Assembly (NCBI RefSeq): GCF_021725675.1
Contig: NZ_JAKJPO010000003.1
Location: 547,631 to 611,630, forward strand
Direction of reading: 5' to 3'
Length of the DNA stretch: 64,000 nucleotides
Origin: Marilutibacter chinensis
GTDB taxonomy: Bacteria > Pseudomonadota > Gammaproteobacteria > Xanthomonadales > Xanthomonadaceae
Position numbers and translations under genes: made by a program. The notes beneath the pieces were generated by a model. It was not told the origin of the DNA, did no database searches, and saw only the letters and a program-made list of their open reading frames with translations. Positions 9,681-18,515 of the stretch are shown here, one piece after another; within the stretch, counting starts at the first letter, position 1, and every line of letters begins with the position of its first letter.

Positions 9681-10586
9681 TCAGGCTTCGGCCCGGCTCA
9701 GCTTCAGCGCCGACTCCAGCACCGAGAACAGGCGCCGGGTCTCGCCGGCCATCAGGGTGAAACGGGCATCGAGCTCGGCGCGCATGTCCTCGGCCTCGGT
9801 GTTCTCCAGTTCGTCGACGGCGCCGTCGAGCAGCTTGAACTTGCGTATCACCAGGTCCTCGCCGAGCACGAAGCTGACGTGATCGTCGAGATTGAGCGCG
9901 AGCCGGGTGACCTGCTTGCCGGACTCCAGGTGCTTGTTGATCTCGTCCGACTGCAGCTCCATCCGCTGCACCTTGACCACCGCACCCTGGTCGACCGGAT
10001 CGCGCAGCTCGCACTCGTCGCCGAGCGACAGCCCGTCAGGCAACGGCTCGCCGGCGACCCAGCCGGTCAGCACCGCGCGCGGCGCGACCTCGGCGTTCAG
10101 CGGCAGGGCCGGGAAACTGCCCAGCGCGCGGCGGATCTCGCTGACCACGGTCTCGGCATTCTTGCGGCTGGAGGTGTCGACGACGACGATGCCGTGGCCG
10201 CGATCGATCAGCGCGTCGGTGCGACCGGGCTTGATGAACGCGCGCGGCAGCAGGTCGGTGATCAATTCGTCCTTGATCCGCTTGCGGGTGCGGCCGCCGG
10301 GCTTGCGGCCCTCCTTGCGCTCGATCTCCGCCAGCTTCTTCGCCAGCATGTCGTTGACCACGCTGCCCGGCAGCAGGCGGTCCTCGCCGCCGACGGTCAA
10401 CCACATCGCGTCGCCGACCGAGTGCGACAGCGCATCGGCATCGCGTCCGAAAGGTGAGATGAAGCCGCGGCTGGACAGCTCCAGCGGGCCGACCGGCTTG
10501 AGCCGGCACTCGTCGAGACCGGCATCGAGGTCGTCGAATTTCTGGGTGGTCGGGAAGCGGAACAGGGTCAGGTTGCGGAAGAACAT
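9681..10586 (-). CDS. rdgC: Recombination-associated protein RdgC
   Basis: A 301-residue RdgC matching the family from its first residues (MFFRNLTLFRF) to its end. Recognisable blocks are GFISPFGR, ERKEGRKPGGRTRKRIKDE and LLPRAFIKPGRTDALID. RdgC forms a ring-shaped dimer that coats DNA and limits RecA access, linked to recombination and replication restart. The gene is monocistronic here, lying downstream of ttcA on the same strand with a hairpin in the 72-bp gap. Confidence 0.95.
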   Translation of the reverse strand: MFFRNLTLFRFPTTQKFDDLDAGLDECRLKPVGPLELSSRGFISPFGRDADALSHSVGDAMWLTVGGEDRLLPGSVVNDMLAKKLAEIERKEGRKPGGRTRKRIKDELITDLLPRAFIKPGRTDALIDRGHGIVVVDTSSRKNAETVVSEIRRALGSFPALPLNAEVAPRAVLTGWVAGEPLPDGLSLGDECELRDPVDQGAVVKVQRMELQSDEINKHLESGKQVTRLALNLDDHVSFVLGEDLVIRKFKLLDGAVDELENTEAEDMRAELDARFTLMAGETRRLFSVLESALKLSRAEA

Positions 10587-10620
10587 CGAGTATCCGGAAA
10601 CGGGTGGGAATGTCTTTGCT

Positions 10621-10648
10621 CGTCATCCCGGCAGAAGCCGGGATGACG
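10621..10648. repeat. Perfect 12-bp-stem hairpin between ttcA and rdgC
   Basis: CGTCATCCCGGC and GCCGGGATGACG pair perfectly around a 4-nt loop (agaa). There is no T-tract, so it is not a classical terminator on either strand. The CGTCATCCCGG form is a common intergenic palindrome in many proteobacterial genomes, so a REP-type element is likely. Confidence 0.75.
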
Positions 10649-10658
10649 GTACGGGGCA

Positions 10659-11561
10659 TCAGGCGTCATCGTCCGCCGTGGCGTGCGGTTCGCCGGCAAG
10701 CCAGGCGTGCGCATCCGGCACCGCTTCGCCGCGGCGCCCCAGGGCGAGGAAATCGAACAGCCTGCCGTCGCTCAGCTGCGACGGGCGGATGTCGCCAAGC
10801 GCACGCGAGATCGTCTCGATGCGGCCGGGCGACTCGCGCTCCCATTCGTCCATCATCCGCTTGACCTGCTTGCGCTGCAGGTTCTCCTGCGAACCGCACA
10901 GGTTGCACGGGATGATCGGGAACTGCCTGAGCCCCGCGTAGCGGGCGATGTCGTCCTCGCGCACGTACGCCAGCGGCCGGATCACCACGTGCCTGCCGTT
11001 GTCGGACAGCAGCTTCGGCGGCATGCCCGACAGCTTGGCGTGGAAGAACAGATTGAGGAAGAACGTCGCCACCAGATCGTCGCGATGGTGGCCCAGCGCG
11101 ATCTTGTTGAAGCCGTTCTCCTCGGCCCAGGTGTAGAGCGCGCCGCGCCGCAGCCGCGAGCACAACGAACACATCGTCTTGCCCTCGGGCACGACGCGGG
11201 TCACGACCGAATAGGTGTCCTGCTCGATGATGTGGTGATCCACGCCGATCGAGCGCAGATATTCCGGTAGCACGTGTTCGGGAAAGCCTGGCTGCTTCTG
11301 GTCGAGGTTGACCGCGGTGACCGAGAAGTCGACCGGCGCCTTCTTCCGCAACTGCAGCAGCACGTCGAGCATGGTGTAGCTGTCCTTGCCGCCGGACAGG
11401 CAGACCATCACCCGGTCGCCGTCCTCGATCATGCCGAAGTCGGCGATCGCACGGCCGACCTGGTGGCGCAGGCGCTTGCCAAGCTTGTTGGCCTCGTGCG
11501 CGGCACGGCGCGGGTCACTGGCGCGCGGCAGGGGTTCGGCGAGGGGCAGGATCGTGCTCAT
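10659..11561 (-). CDS. ttcA: tRNA 2-thiocytidine(32) synthetase TtcA
   Basis: A 300-residue PP-loop ATPase. The ATP motif [10 protein letters not shown] and the conserved cysteine pairs (MCSLCSRL and PCNLCGSQ) that hold the Fe-S cluster are present. TtcA thiolates cytidine 32 of certain tRNAs. Length and motif order match E. coli TtcA (311 aa). Confidence 0.95.
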   Translation of the reverse strand: MSTILPLAEPLPRASDPRRAAHEANKLGKRLRHQVGRAIADFGMIEDGDRVMVCLSGGKDSYTMLDVLLQLRKKAPVDFSVTAVNLDQKQPGFPEHVLPEYLRSIGVDHHIIEQDTYSVVTRVVPEGKTMCSLCSRLRRGALYTWAEENGFNKIALGHHRDDLVATFFLNLFFHAKLSGMPPKLLSDNGRHVVIRPLAYVREDDIARYAGLRQFPIIPCNLCGSQENLQRKQVKRMMDEWERESPGRIETISRALGDIRPSQLSDGRLFDFLALGRRGEAVPDAHAWLAGEPHATADDDA

Positions 11562-11683
11562 GGACCGCCCATTCTACTGGACGACCGGCCTGCCGAACGG
11601 CACCGGCGAAGGGCTGCCCGAGCGCCACGGCATACCCCATCGCGCGTCATGACGCCGCGGCGACGGCGCGCTAAGCTCGGCGC

Positions 11684-11902
11684 ATGCTCGAAACCGACGA
11701 TCCCGCCGTCATCGCCCGCCGCTTGGCCGAACTGCGGATCGAGCACCGCGACCTGGACGCGGCGATCGAGCGCCTCGCCTCGCTGCGCGACGGCGACCCC
11801 CATGACGATCTGGCGCTGAAACGGATGAAGAAGCGCAAGCTGTGGCTGAAGGACTGCATCGCCCGGCTGGAGAGCGCACTGATCCCCGACGAGCCGGCCT
11901 GA
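11684..11902 (+). CDS. YdcH family (DUF465) small protein
   Basis: A 72-residue, highly charged helical protein, predicted as an antiparallel coiled coil: a first helix with IARRLAELRIEHRDLDAAIERL, then the family-typical DDLALKRMKKRKLWLKDCIARLE. The KRMKKRKLWLKD block is the DUF465 signature. Function is unknown. It stands alone, divergent from ttcA. Confidence 0.9.
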   Translation: MLETDDPAVIARRLAELRIEHRDLDAAIERLASLRDGDPHDDLALKRMKKRKLWLKDCIARLESALIPDEPA

Positions 11903-11961
11903 CGCCACGACCGTCCGGGCAGCCGCTCCACGAGCCGGCAGGCATGGGGCTTCGCGTTCGC

Positions 11962-12843
11962 CTATTCCACCCTTTCCGGAAGGGCCCGGATGGCACGCCG
12001 GAACGCATCCTCTTCTCCGTCATCCGCGGGCAGCAGCCCGGCCCGATCGAAGGCCGCCTCCCCGGGCAGGCGCAGGCGCAACTCGCGGCTGCTGTCGAGC
12101 CGCACGTCCAGCGGTCCGCCGTCCAGCTCCAGCAGATGCCCACCGATGCGACGCCGGTCGTCGACGAAGTGGAAATGCCATCCCGGTGCGTTCACACCCC
12201 CCAGATAGTCCGGCATGCGGAAGCCGACCACGCTGCCCTCCACGTCGCGCAGGTCGATCACATGTTGGCTGGCGATCACCTCGCCCAGCGACCGGTATGG
12301 CGGACGCTGGCGTTCGACGCTGCGTATCCGCACGTGCGCGAACCGTCCGTCGATACGCGCCAGGTGGAACAGGTTGGGCGAGACGATCCGCGTGTCGAGC
12401 GACCGCGCCAGCGCCCCGAAATCCTCCACCGGCGGCAGCTCGAACCGCTGGTCCGGCCGCAGCCGCTTGACCATGGCGAAAGGGGTCGTCGCGGTGGGCG
12501 GGAGCGCGCGCACGCGACCATGTGCATCGGCATGGTAGGCCACCCCGTCGAGGACGATCACCTCGCCCTCCAGCGGACTCACCGCGCCCAGGCCGGTGTC
12601 GCCGTGGCACAGCAGTTGCGCATAGGAGGTGCCGCCCTCGTACAACCGTCCCTGGCCCAGCGCAGCGGCCGGCGCGAACTGGTGGACCGCGTCGGCGTCG
12701 GCATCGGCGCATCCTGTGCCGGCGGTCGATTGACCCGCGAATGCCGACCACGGCGCCAGCCACGACAGCAGTGCACCGGCGAACAGGTGCCGCGAGCGGC
12801 GGGCGGGATGGCGCATGCGTTCCGGAGCAGGGGGCGTGGTCAT
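11962..12843 (-). CDS. budA: Alpha-acetolactate decarboxylase with N-terminal signal peptide
   Basis: A 293-residue protein whose residues about 70-285 match alpha-acetolactate decarboxylase, which makes acetoin from acetolactate. Landmarks: YAQLLCHGDTGLGAVSPLEG, GEVIVLDGVAYH, TTPFAMVKRL, and the zinc ligands H223, H225 and H236 in GWHFHFVDDRRRIGGH, with the same spacing as the family. Oddly, the start at 12843 gives a long Arg-rich n-region and a hydrophobic stretch ending APWSAFAGQS, a plausible signal peptide, whereas the usual enzyme is cytoplasmic. No acetolactate synthase gene is adjacent. Confidence 0.85.
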   Translation of the reverse strand: MTTPPAPERMRHPARRSRHLFAGALLSWLAPWSAFAGQSTAGTGCADADADAVHQFAPAAALGQGRLYEGGTSYAQLLCHGDTGLGAVSPLEGEVIVLDGVAYHADAHGRVRALPPTATTPFAMVKRLRPDQRFELPPVEDFGALARSLDTRIVSPNLFHLARIDGRFAHVRIRSVERQRPPYRSLGEVIASQHVIDLRDVEGSVVGFRMPDYLGGVNAPGWHFHFVDDRRRIGGHLLELDGGPLDVRLDSSRELRLRLPGEAAFDRAGLLPADDGEEDAFRRAIRALPERVE

Positions 12844-12937
12844 GCCCGCAGTCTGGACGGACCGCGGCAGTGGACCATCCCCCGGGAGCGAAGTTGTCTG
12901 TTTCACAAGACGAAGCAATGTCGCTCCGTCGGCATCG

Positions 12938-15784
12938 TCAGGTATCCGCGGGTTTCGCCCCCGCGCGTTCCGCGGCATCCGCCCGCGCCATCTCCGGGCT
13001 GACCTTCTCGATCGTGTGGCGCAGCTCGCGGCCGAGGATGAACTTGGCGTCGCGGGCCCAGCTGTCGAGCCGGTCGTCGAACGCCAGCTTGCCGTCGTCG
13101 TCGCTCCAGACCAGCCCCAGCTCGCGCAGCTTCTGGATGAAGCCGCGGAACAGGGTCTTGTCGAAGAACTCCGGCGCCGCTGGCGCATACAGCAGGCTCA
13201 GCCGTTGCGCGGCGAGCTGGCACAGGCTCTCCAGCTGGCCGGCGCTGAGCGTACCTGCGCCGTTCTTGGCCAGCACCGAGATGGTGATGTAGTAGCGCTC
13301 GAACGCCTGCTGCAGCGAGTGGCCGATCGCGCGCAGCCGGAATACCTCGTCGGTCTGGCCGGCATTGCGGGCCAGGATGCCGCCATCGTCCTCGCTGACC
13401 TGCAGCAGCAGGCCCTCACGGATGAACACGCCGATGGTCGCATCGATGCGGGCGGCGAATTCGTCCTCGGTCCACGGCAGGAACAGCTCGGCCTGCAGGA
13501 ACGGATAGACGCTGCGGCCGAGCCGCAGCAGGCCGGCATGGCTCATCCGCCGGTTGTTCTGGAAACAGCAGGCCACCCACGACGCGGCGGTGAACAGGTG
13601 CAGCACGTTGTTGCGGAAGTAGCTCAGCAGCACCGCGTTGTCGCCGCTGACGCCGAGGATGTCGCCCAGCGGATGCGCGGTTCGGTTCAGTACGCCGATC
13701 TCCTCGCCGTGGGCGATGATCTGCGCGGGTTCATGCGGCGTGACCGTGACGCGTTCGCCGTACGGCACCTCGGCAAGGAGGGTGCGCGACAGCGCGATCT
13801 GCGCGAGCAGGTCGCCCTCGCCCATCGCGTGCTTGGGCGTCGACAGCAGCGCCATCGCCAGCAGGTTGATCGGATTGACGTCGGCGGCACGATTGACGTT
13901 GATCTGGATCCGCTGGGCGAGGGCGTCGACGGTGGCCGGCATCCACTCGGGCCTGGCGTCTTCCGGGACCGGCTGGCGATCCCACTCGGGCGCATGCTCG
14001 GCGAGCACGTCGTCGAGCCGGATCGCCTCGCCGAAATTCACCACCACCTGCCCGTAGTTGCTCCCCAGCACCCTGGGGATGCCGGTCAGCAACTGCCAGA
14101 TCGACTCCTTCTCCTTGGGCTTGCCGGACAACTCGTCGAGGTAGCTGTTGCCTTCCATCAGCTTCTCGTAACCGATGTAGACCGGCTGGAACAGCACCGG
14201 CCGGGTCGGCTGGCGCAGGAACGCGCGCACCGTCATCGAGATCATTCCGCCCTTCGGCGGCAGCAGCCGGCCGGTGCGCGAGCGGCCGCCCTCGATGAAG
14301 TACTCGATCGAGTAGCCGCCGGCCATCAGCTGGGCGAGGTATTCGGAGAACACCGCCGAGTACAGCGCGCTGCCCTTGATGCTGCGACGCAGGAAGAACG
14401 CGCCGCCCTTGCGCAGGATCGTGCCGACCACCGGCAGGTTGAGATTGACGCCGGCGGCGATGTGCGGCGGCACGATTCCGCGCGTGTACAGCAGGTAGCT
14501 CAGGAGCAGGTAGTCCATGTGGCTGCGGTGGCAGGGCACGTAGACCACCTCGTGTCCGGGTGCGTCCTGCTTGAGCTTGTCGAGATGGTGCACCAGCACG
14601 CCGCGGTAGATGCGGTTCCAGATCGGGGCGAGGATGAAGCTGGCCGAGCGCACGACCGGATGCGAGTAATCGGCCGCGATCTCGTAGGCGTACGCGTGCG
14701 CCTTCTTCCAGGCCTCCGCCAGTGACGACTTGTCGCGCCGCGACTGGTCGGCGATCGCGTCCTTCACCGACGGCGCCGACAGCACACGGTCGACCAGCAG
14801 GCGCCGGGTCGACAGGTCCGGACCGATGATCGCCGCGCGGATGCGGCGGAAATGCGCGCGCAGCACCCGCGACAGCTTGCGCACCGTGCGCTCCGGCGGC
14901 AGCCCCTCGTCGGTGACGCCGCGCAGCGACACCGGCGGCGCGAACCGGACGAGGGTGTCGCGCCCGTTGAGCAGGATCGCCAGCAGGCGGCGGAAACGGC
15001 CGACCAGCGCCCAGTTCTCCGAGAACAGCACCGAGAACCAGCCGCTGTTCTTGTCCGGCGCGCGGCCGACGAAGATCGACACCGGCACCAGCTGGACATC
15101 GAGGTCGGGCTGCTCGCGGTGCGCCGCCAGCAGCCGCGCGAGCGACTCGGAATGGCTCTTGCCCGACGGCGCCGCGGTGCCCAGCGGCGATCGCGCGGCA
15201 TTGCGTCGCGACAGCGCCACGTAGGCGCGCTTGCGGCCCAGCGGATCGCCCGGCAGCGGTTGCAACGGCGACGGCAGGCCGGCTTCCCGGCAGGCGCGGT
15301 CCAGGACCAGCGCGTTGGACAGGCCGTAGTCCTCGAGCACGTAGCAGATCGGGCGTCCGCGGCCGTCGTCGTGCGCGGCCGGATCGGCCGGTTCGATCGT
15401 CAGCGAGACCCACGGCTCCAGCATCCAGCCGAGCAGCCGCGCCCAAAGCGGACGGCGTGCGCGGGGCTGACGCGCGACGGGCGGGACCGGCTCGGGCGCC
15501 AGCATCGGCAGGACGGCCTGCCTGGGGTCGCGTTCCGGCTCCCCGACGATCCCGGCGAGCGGGTCGGCAGACGCCTGCGCGGAGGCCGTGTCCGTGTCGG
15601 CGTGACCGGCCGGCCCCGCTTCGATGGCCGCCGGCGTGGCCCCGTCGGGGTCGGCGGCGCCGTCCTGCGTGTCCGACGGGGTCTGGCCGGCCGCCGCGGG
15701 CAGCTCGAGATGCAGGTCCGGCGGCGACGGCGCGTCGGCGGAGTTCGGGAAAGGCAGGGGCGTCTGTCTGGGCATCCGCGCCAT
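12938..15784 (-). CDS. plsB: Glycerol-3-phosphate 1-O-acyltransferase PlsB
   Basis: A 948-residue PlsB, the membrane enzyme that acylates sn-glycerol-3-phosphate at position 1 in phospholipid synthesis. The acyltransferase block I (HRSHMDYLLLSY), block II-III region (GGAFFLRRS; EYFIEGGRSRTGRLLPPKGG) and block IV (PVLFQPVYIGYEKL) are intact. It is longer than E. coli PlsB (about 807 aa) because residues 10-100 form a low-complexity Ala/Asp/Pro-rich extension. Two in-frame ATGs (15784 and 15775) are both possible starts; neither has a strong ribosome site. Confidence 0.95.
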   Translation of the reverse strand: MARMPRQTPLPFPNSADAPSPPDLHLELPAAAGQTPSDTQDGAADPDGATPAAIEAGPAGHADTDTASAQASADPLAGIVGEPERDPRQAVLPMLAPEPVPPVARQPRARRPLWARLLGWMLEPWVSLTIEPADPAAHDDGRGRPICYVLEDYGLSNALVLDRACREAGLPSPLQPLPGDPLGRKRAYVALSRRNAARSPLGTAAPSGKSHSESLARLLAAHREQPDLDVQLVPVSIFVGRAPDKNSGWFSVLFSENWALVGRFRRLLAILLNGRDTLVRFAPPVSLRGVTDEGLPPERTVRKLSRVLRAHFRRIRAAIIGPDLSTRRLLVDRVLSAPSVKDAIADQSRRDKSSLAEAWKKAHAYAYEIAADYSHPVVRSASFILAPIWNRIYRGVLVHHLDKLKQDAPGHEVVYVPCHRSHMDYLLLSYLLYTRGIVPPHIAAGVNLNLPVVGTILRKGGAFFLRRSIKGSALYSAVFSEYLAQLMAGGYSIEYFIEGGRSRTGRLLPPKGGMISMTVRAFLRQPTRPVLFQPVYIGYEKLMEGNSYLDELSGKPKEKESIWQLLTGIPRVLGSNYGQVVVNFGEAIRLDDVLAEHAPEWDRQPVPEDARPEWMPATVDALAQRIQINVNRAADVNPINLLAMALLSTPKHAMGEGDLLAQIALSRTLLAEVPYGERVTVTPHEPAQIIAHGEEIGVLNRTAHPLGDILGVSGDNAVLLSYFRNNVLHLFTAASWVACCFQNNRRMSHAGLLRLGRSVYPFLQAELFLPWTEDEFAARIDATIGVFIREGLLLQVSEDDGGILARNAGQTDEVFRLRAIGHSLQQAFERYYITISVLAKNGAGTLSAGQLESLCQLAAQRLSLLYAPAAPEFFDKTLFRGFIQKLRELGLVWSDDDGKLAFDDRLDSWARDAKFILGRELRHTIEKVSPEMARADAAERAGAKPADT

Positions 15785-15827
15785 TATGCCGGTTGCGCAG
15801 TAGCGGGGGCCGGCAAGCAGATACCGT

Positions 15828-16817
15828 TCAGCGCGCGGCGGCGGCGCGCTCGCCTTCGCCGGCCGCATCTTCCTCCGGCGGCGTTCCGGCAGGCTCGGCC
15901 GGGCCCGTCGCTGGCGGCGCCGGACCTGCCGCGGCCTCGGCATTGCGCAGCAGATCGCTCAGGTACCAGTGGCCGTCGCGCCGTTCCAGCCGCAGCATGG
16001 TGTCGACCGGCTGGTCCGCCAGGCGGTACTGCAGCCGCACCCGCGCGCGATCGCCGGTCTGCTCGACGAGGGTCAGCTCGACGCTGTCCAGGGCCGCGTC
16101 CAGGTCGAGACCGTAGCCGAGCAGGACCTGCTTGGTGCGGTCGAGGAACGGAGCGATCCGGACCAGGCCGTGCTCCATCCCGGCCTCGGCGAAAGCGCCC
16201 TCGCCCGCCAGTCCGGTCAGCCGTGCGGCCGCGGCCAGGCGCGCCAGCGCCGAGCGGGCGCGCTTGCGGTCGCCCAGCGGCGCCTGCTGGCCCCACCGGC
16301 TGAGCGCCGCGGCCAGCTGCACGTAATGTTCGCGTTCATCGTCGCTGTAGGTGGGCTCGTTGCTGATGAACTGGGTCGCGAACAGGCCCAGCGCCGATGC
16401 GGCCGAGCGCAGCTCGCGCTCCGCGCCGGCGAACTGGCGGTCGTAGCTGGCCATCAGCCGTTTCTCCGCATCCGGCGCGGCGAGGGCGGTGATCATCGCC
16501 GGCAACTGTTCGTCGAGCGGCAGCTCGGTGAGCGGCCAGATCGTGCGCCCTTCCGTCCAGGCGGCCTCCAGCCGGACGTGCAGCTCCGGTGGCACGGCGT
16601 GGCGGGCATAGGCGGACAGGTCGTTGCGGCGCAGGTCGTCGACCAGCTGCGCAACCGCCTCGGTCGGCCGCACCGGGACGGCTTCGTTGTCCGCCGGGGC
16701 CGATCCCGGGCGGCAGCCGGCGAGCATCGCCAGGGCCGGGATCGCGAAAACCGCCGCGAAGACGGTCAGCCAGCGGCGTCGATGGGCCGTCCACGCGACG
16801 GCGCGAGTTCCAGACAT
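15828..16817 (-). CDS. Predicted lipoprotein of unknown function
   Basis: A 329-residue protein with a signal peptide and lipobox (ALAMLAGCRP), so probably anchored in the envelope. The mature part is helix-rich and contains a regularly spaced block WPLTELPLDEQLPAMITAL, and a C-terminal beta-type stretch (TLVEQTGDRARVRLQYRL) like an NTF2-type or DUF-class fold, followed by a Pro/Glu/Ala-rich tail. A GGGGGAG ribosome site precedes the ATG at 16817, which decides the start over a longer upstream frame. No family was recognised with certainty. It may share a transcript with plsB (44-bp gap). Confidence 0.72.
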   Translation of the reverse strand: MSGTRAVAWTAHRRRWLTVFAAVFAIPALAMLAGCRPGSAPADNEAVPVRPTEAVAQLVDDLRRNDLSAYARHAVPPELHVRLEAAWTEGRTIWPLTELPLDEQLPAMITALAAPDAEKRLMASYDRQFAGAERELRSAASALGLFATQFISNEPTYSDDEREHYVQLAAALSRWGQQAPLGDRKRARSALARLAAAARLTGLAGEGAFAEAGMEHGLVRIAPFLDRTKQVLLGYGLDLDAALDSVELTLVEQTGDRARVRLQYRLADQPVDTMLRLERRDGHWYLSDLLRNAEAAAGPAPPATGPAEPAGTPPEEDAAGEGERAAAAR

Positions 16818-17026
16818 GGCGCAGCGCTCCCCCGGGTCGCCGGCAATCGCTGGCCGCATCTTGGCGTCCGGGAGCTGGCCATACAAGGCAGGCAGCGCGA
16901 CCGCCGTCACAACCCATTCCACCGCCCCGGTTCCGACCTGAACAGGCCAAGACGCTGGACCTGATGCGACCTCGAGCGTCACAAAGTGACGCAATCAACG
17001 GAATGTCGGCCACGCATTCAGTGTAT

Positions 17027-17036
17027 TTCACGTGAA
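17027..17036. promoter_or_regulatory. Palindrome TTCACGTGAA in the surface-operon promoter region
   Basis: A perfect 10-bp palindrome in an AT-rich stretch of the 377-bp gap before the surface-structure operon. Its position upstream of both -24/-12-like sequences would suit a regulator site; this is inference. Confidence 0.3.
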
Positions 17037-17063
17037 TTTCTGCGATACATCAAACTTTAAATG

Positions 17064-17079
17064 CGGCATGAATCCAGCA
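17064..17079 (+). promoter_or_regulatory. Sigma-54-like -24/-12 element, copy 1
   Basis: CGGCATGAATCCAGCA has the GG-N10-GC spacing required for sigma-54 promoters. It nearly duplicates copy 2, which lies 40 bp downstream. It is the weaker match of the pair (no leading T before GG). Confidence 0.35.
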
Positions 17080-17103
17080 TAAAACGTGAACTGAATCCCA
17101 ACT

Positions 17104-17119
17104 TGGCATGAATCCTGCA
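17104..17119 (+). promoter_or_regulatory. Sigma-54-like -24/-12 promoter, copy 2
   Basis: TGGCATGAATCCTGCA differs from the sigma-54 consensus TGGCACG-N4-TTGCA at two positions and keeps GG-N10-GC. It sits about 75 bp before the ATG of the first subunit gene, a sensible leader length. The rest of the 16818-17194 gap is AT-richer than its neighbours, consistent with a promoter region. Confidence 0.5.
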
Positions 17120-17194
17120 AATTCCATCACGCAACTTTCACACCGCGACGGAACGCGTTCCGACACCTCCGACAACACAGCGAGCCCATCATCC

Positions 17195-17791
17195 ATGAAC
17201 CTGAAGCATTGTGCCCTTGCCATCGCCCTGGCCACGACCGCCACCCCGTTTGCCGCCCTGGCCGAGTCGAGCGTCGCCTCCGGCTCCGGCGACGCGACCG
17301 CCCGCGTCGACTTCCGGATCACCATCCCGCGCATCCTGCTGCTGCAGGTCGGTGGCGCGGGCTCGGGCAGCCCGATCGAGCTGATCTCGTTCACCGCCGA
17401 TGCGAACGACCTGCAGAACCTCGGCACCCCGGTGGCCGCCGATGCGGGTTCGGGCGACCTGGGCAACGGCACCGTCAGCGCCCGCGTGCTCGGCAACAAC
17501 GGCCAGGTCTCGCTGTCGGCGACCACCACCGGCGCGCTGACCAACCCGACCGGCGACACGATCTCGTACGCGGAGATCACCACCGCCAGCAGCTCGGCCA
17601 ACCTGCCGGCGCCGGCGCTGGCCGACAACACCACCACCTCGGTTCCGGTGCCGGTAACCGCCGGCAAGATCACCGACGCCAACGCCGAGTGGACCTACAC
17701 CTACGACAACACCGCGATGGCGGCCCCCGGCCAGTACGGCGGCGTCAACATCAACAACGGCCGCGTGATCTACACCGCGTCGATGCCCTGA
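17195..17791 (+). CDS. Secreted beta-rich surface subunit 1 (pilin-like)
   Basis: A 198-residue protein with a clear signal peptide (CALAIALATTATPFAALAES). The mature part is rich in Thr, Ser, Gly and Ala with alternating hydrophobics, as in fimbrial or spore-coat-U-type subunits, and has no cysteines after the signal. Its C-terminus (APGQYGG ... NNGRVIYTASMP) matches that of the next gene's product. The ATG at 17195 is preferred to an in-frame ATG at 17108 because it starts the signal peptide. First gene of a five-gene operon with a chaperone and a barrel protein; probably the main subunit. Confidence 0.75.
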   Translation: MNLKHCALAIALATTATPFAALAESSVASGSGDATARVDFRITIPRILLLQVGGAGSGSPIELISFTADANDLQNLGTPVAADAGSGDLGNGTVSARVLGNNGQVSLSATTTGALTNPTGDTISYAEITTASSSANLPAPALADNTTTSVPVPVTAGKITDANAEWTYTYDNTAMAAPGQYGGVNINNGRVIYTASMP

Positions 17792-17885
17792 CCGGAAGCA
17801 ACGAACCGGCGCAACCGCGGCGATGCCGCCGCGGTTGCGGTTCCGTCGTGAGTGACGCCAGACGAATCCCGCCAGGACACCTCGC

Positions 17886-18515
17886 ATGAACATCAGATTC
17901 CTCGCAGCCACGTCGATCCTGCTGCTGGCGACGCTGTGGTCGGCGCAGGCGGAGGCCTTCACGGTCAACATTTCCTCGGGGTCCCGTCAGCTCTACCTGC
18001 GTGTCGGCGATGGCGTGTTCACCAACGCGAACTACACCGCCGGCGGCAGTCCGGGCAGCGGCGGACCGATCAACCTGGTCTCGGTCAGCGTGCCCGCGGC
18101 CGCGGTCGGCAACGGCATTGCGCAGGCGATGACCGGCAACGCCAGCCAGTACAACAGCAACTACGACGGCTACGCGTTCTGCAACGCCGGCCAGATCTAT
18201 GTCGGCGGCTACTACCGCGGCAGCTTCTTCGGTGGGGGTACGGCGACGCTCACCGTCAGCACCCCGGCCAACCTGACCAACGCGGCCGGCGACACCCTCC
18301 CATTCAACCGGATCAGCTGGACCAGCAGCGGCAACGGCGACAGCGGCGCGCAGCCGGTGCCGTCGGGCACCTTCTCCGGCGGCCAACAGGCGCTGGCGAC
18401 GTTCAACCGCAACACGTGGAACGAGAGCTGCCTGAGCTTCCGCTACGCCAACACCAACTTCGTCGCCGCCGGCCAGTACAACGGCCGCGCGACCTACACC
18501 CTCTCGGCCCCCTGA
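17886..18515 (+). CDS. Secreted beta-rich surface subunit 2 (pilin-like, paralog of subunit 1)
   Basis: A 209-residue protein with a signal peptide (FLAATSILLLATLWSAQAEA). The mature part is Gly/Asn/Ser/Tyr-rich and has two cysteines (in YAFCNAG and NESCLSF) that could form a disulfide. Two blocks resemble subunit 1: NLTNAAGDTLPFNRISW against ALTNPTGDTISYAEITT, and the C-terminal AAGQYNGRATYTLSAP. It may be a tip or minor subunit. Its stop overlaps the next start (TGATG). Confidence 0.72.
   Translation: MNIRFLAATSILLLATLWSAQAEAFTVNISSGSRQLYLRVGDGVFTNANYTAGGSPGSGGPINLVSVSVPAAAVGNGIAQAMTGNASQYNSNYDGYAFCNAGQIYVGGYYRGSFFGGGTATLTVSTPANLTNAAGDTLPFNRISWTSSGNGDSGAQPVPSGTFSGGQQALATFNRNTWNESCLSFRYANTNFVAAGQYNGRATYTLSAP

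Noticed and set aside
10621..10648. Terminator of ttcA
   Set aside because: Perfect hairpin but no T-tract on the minus strand, so classed as an intergenic repeat.
17108..17194. Upstream ATG for subunit 1
   Set aside because: It overlaps the sigma-54-like element and would bury the signal peptide behind 29 polar residues.
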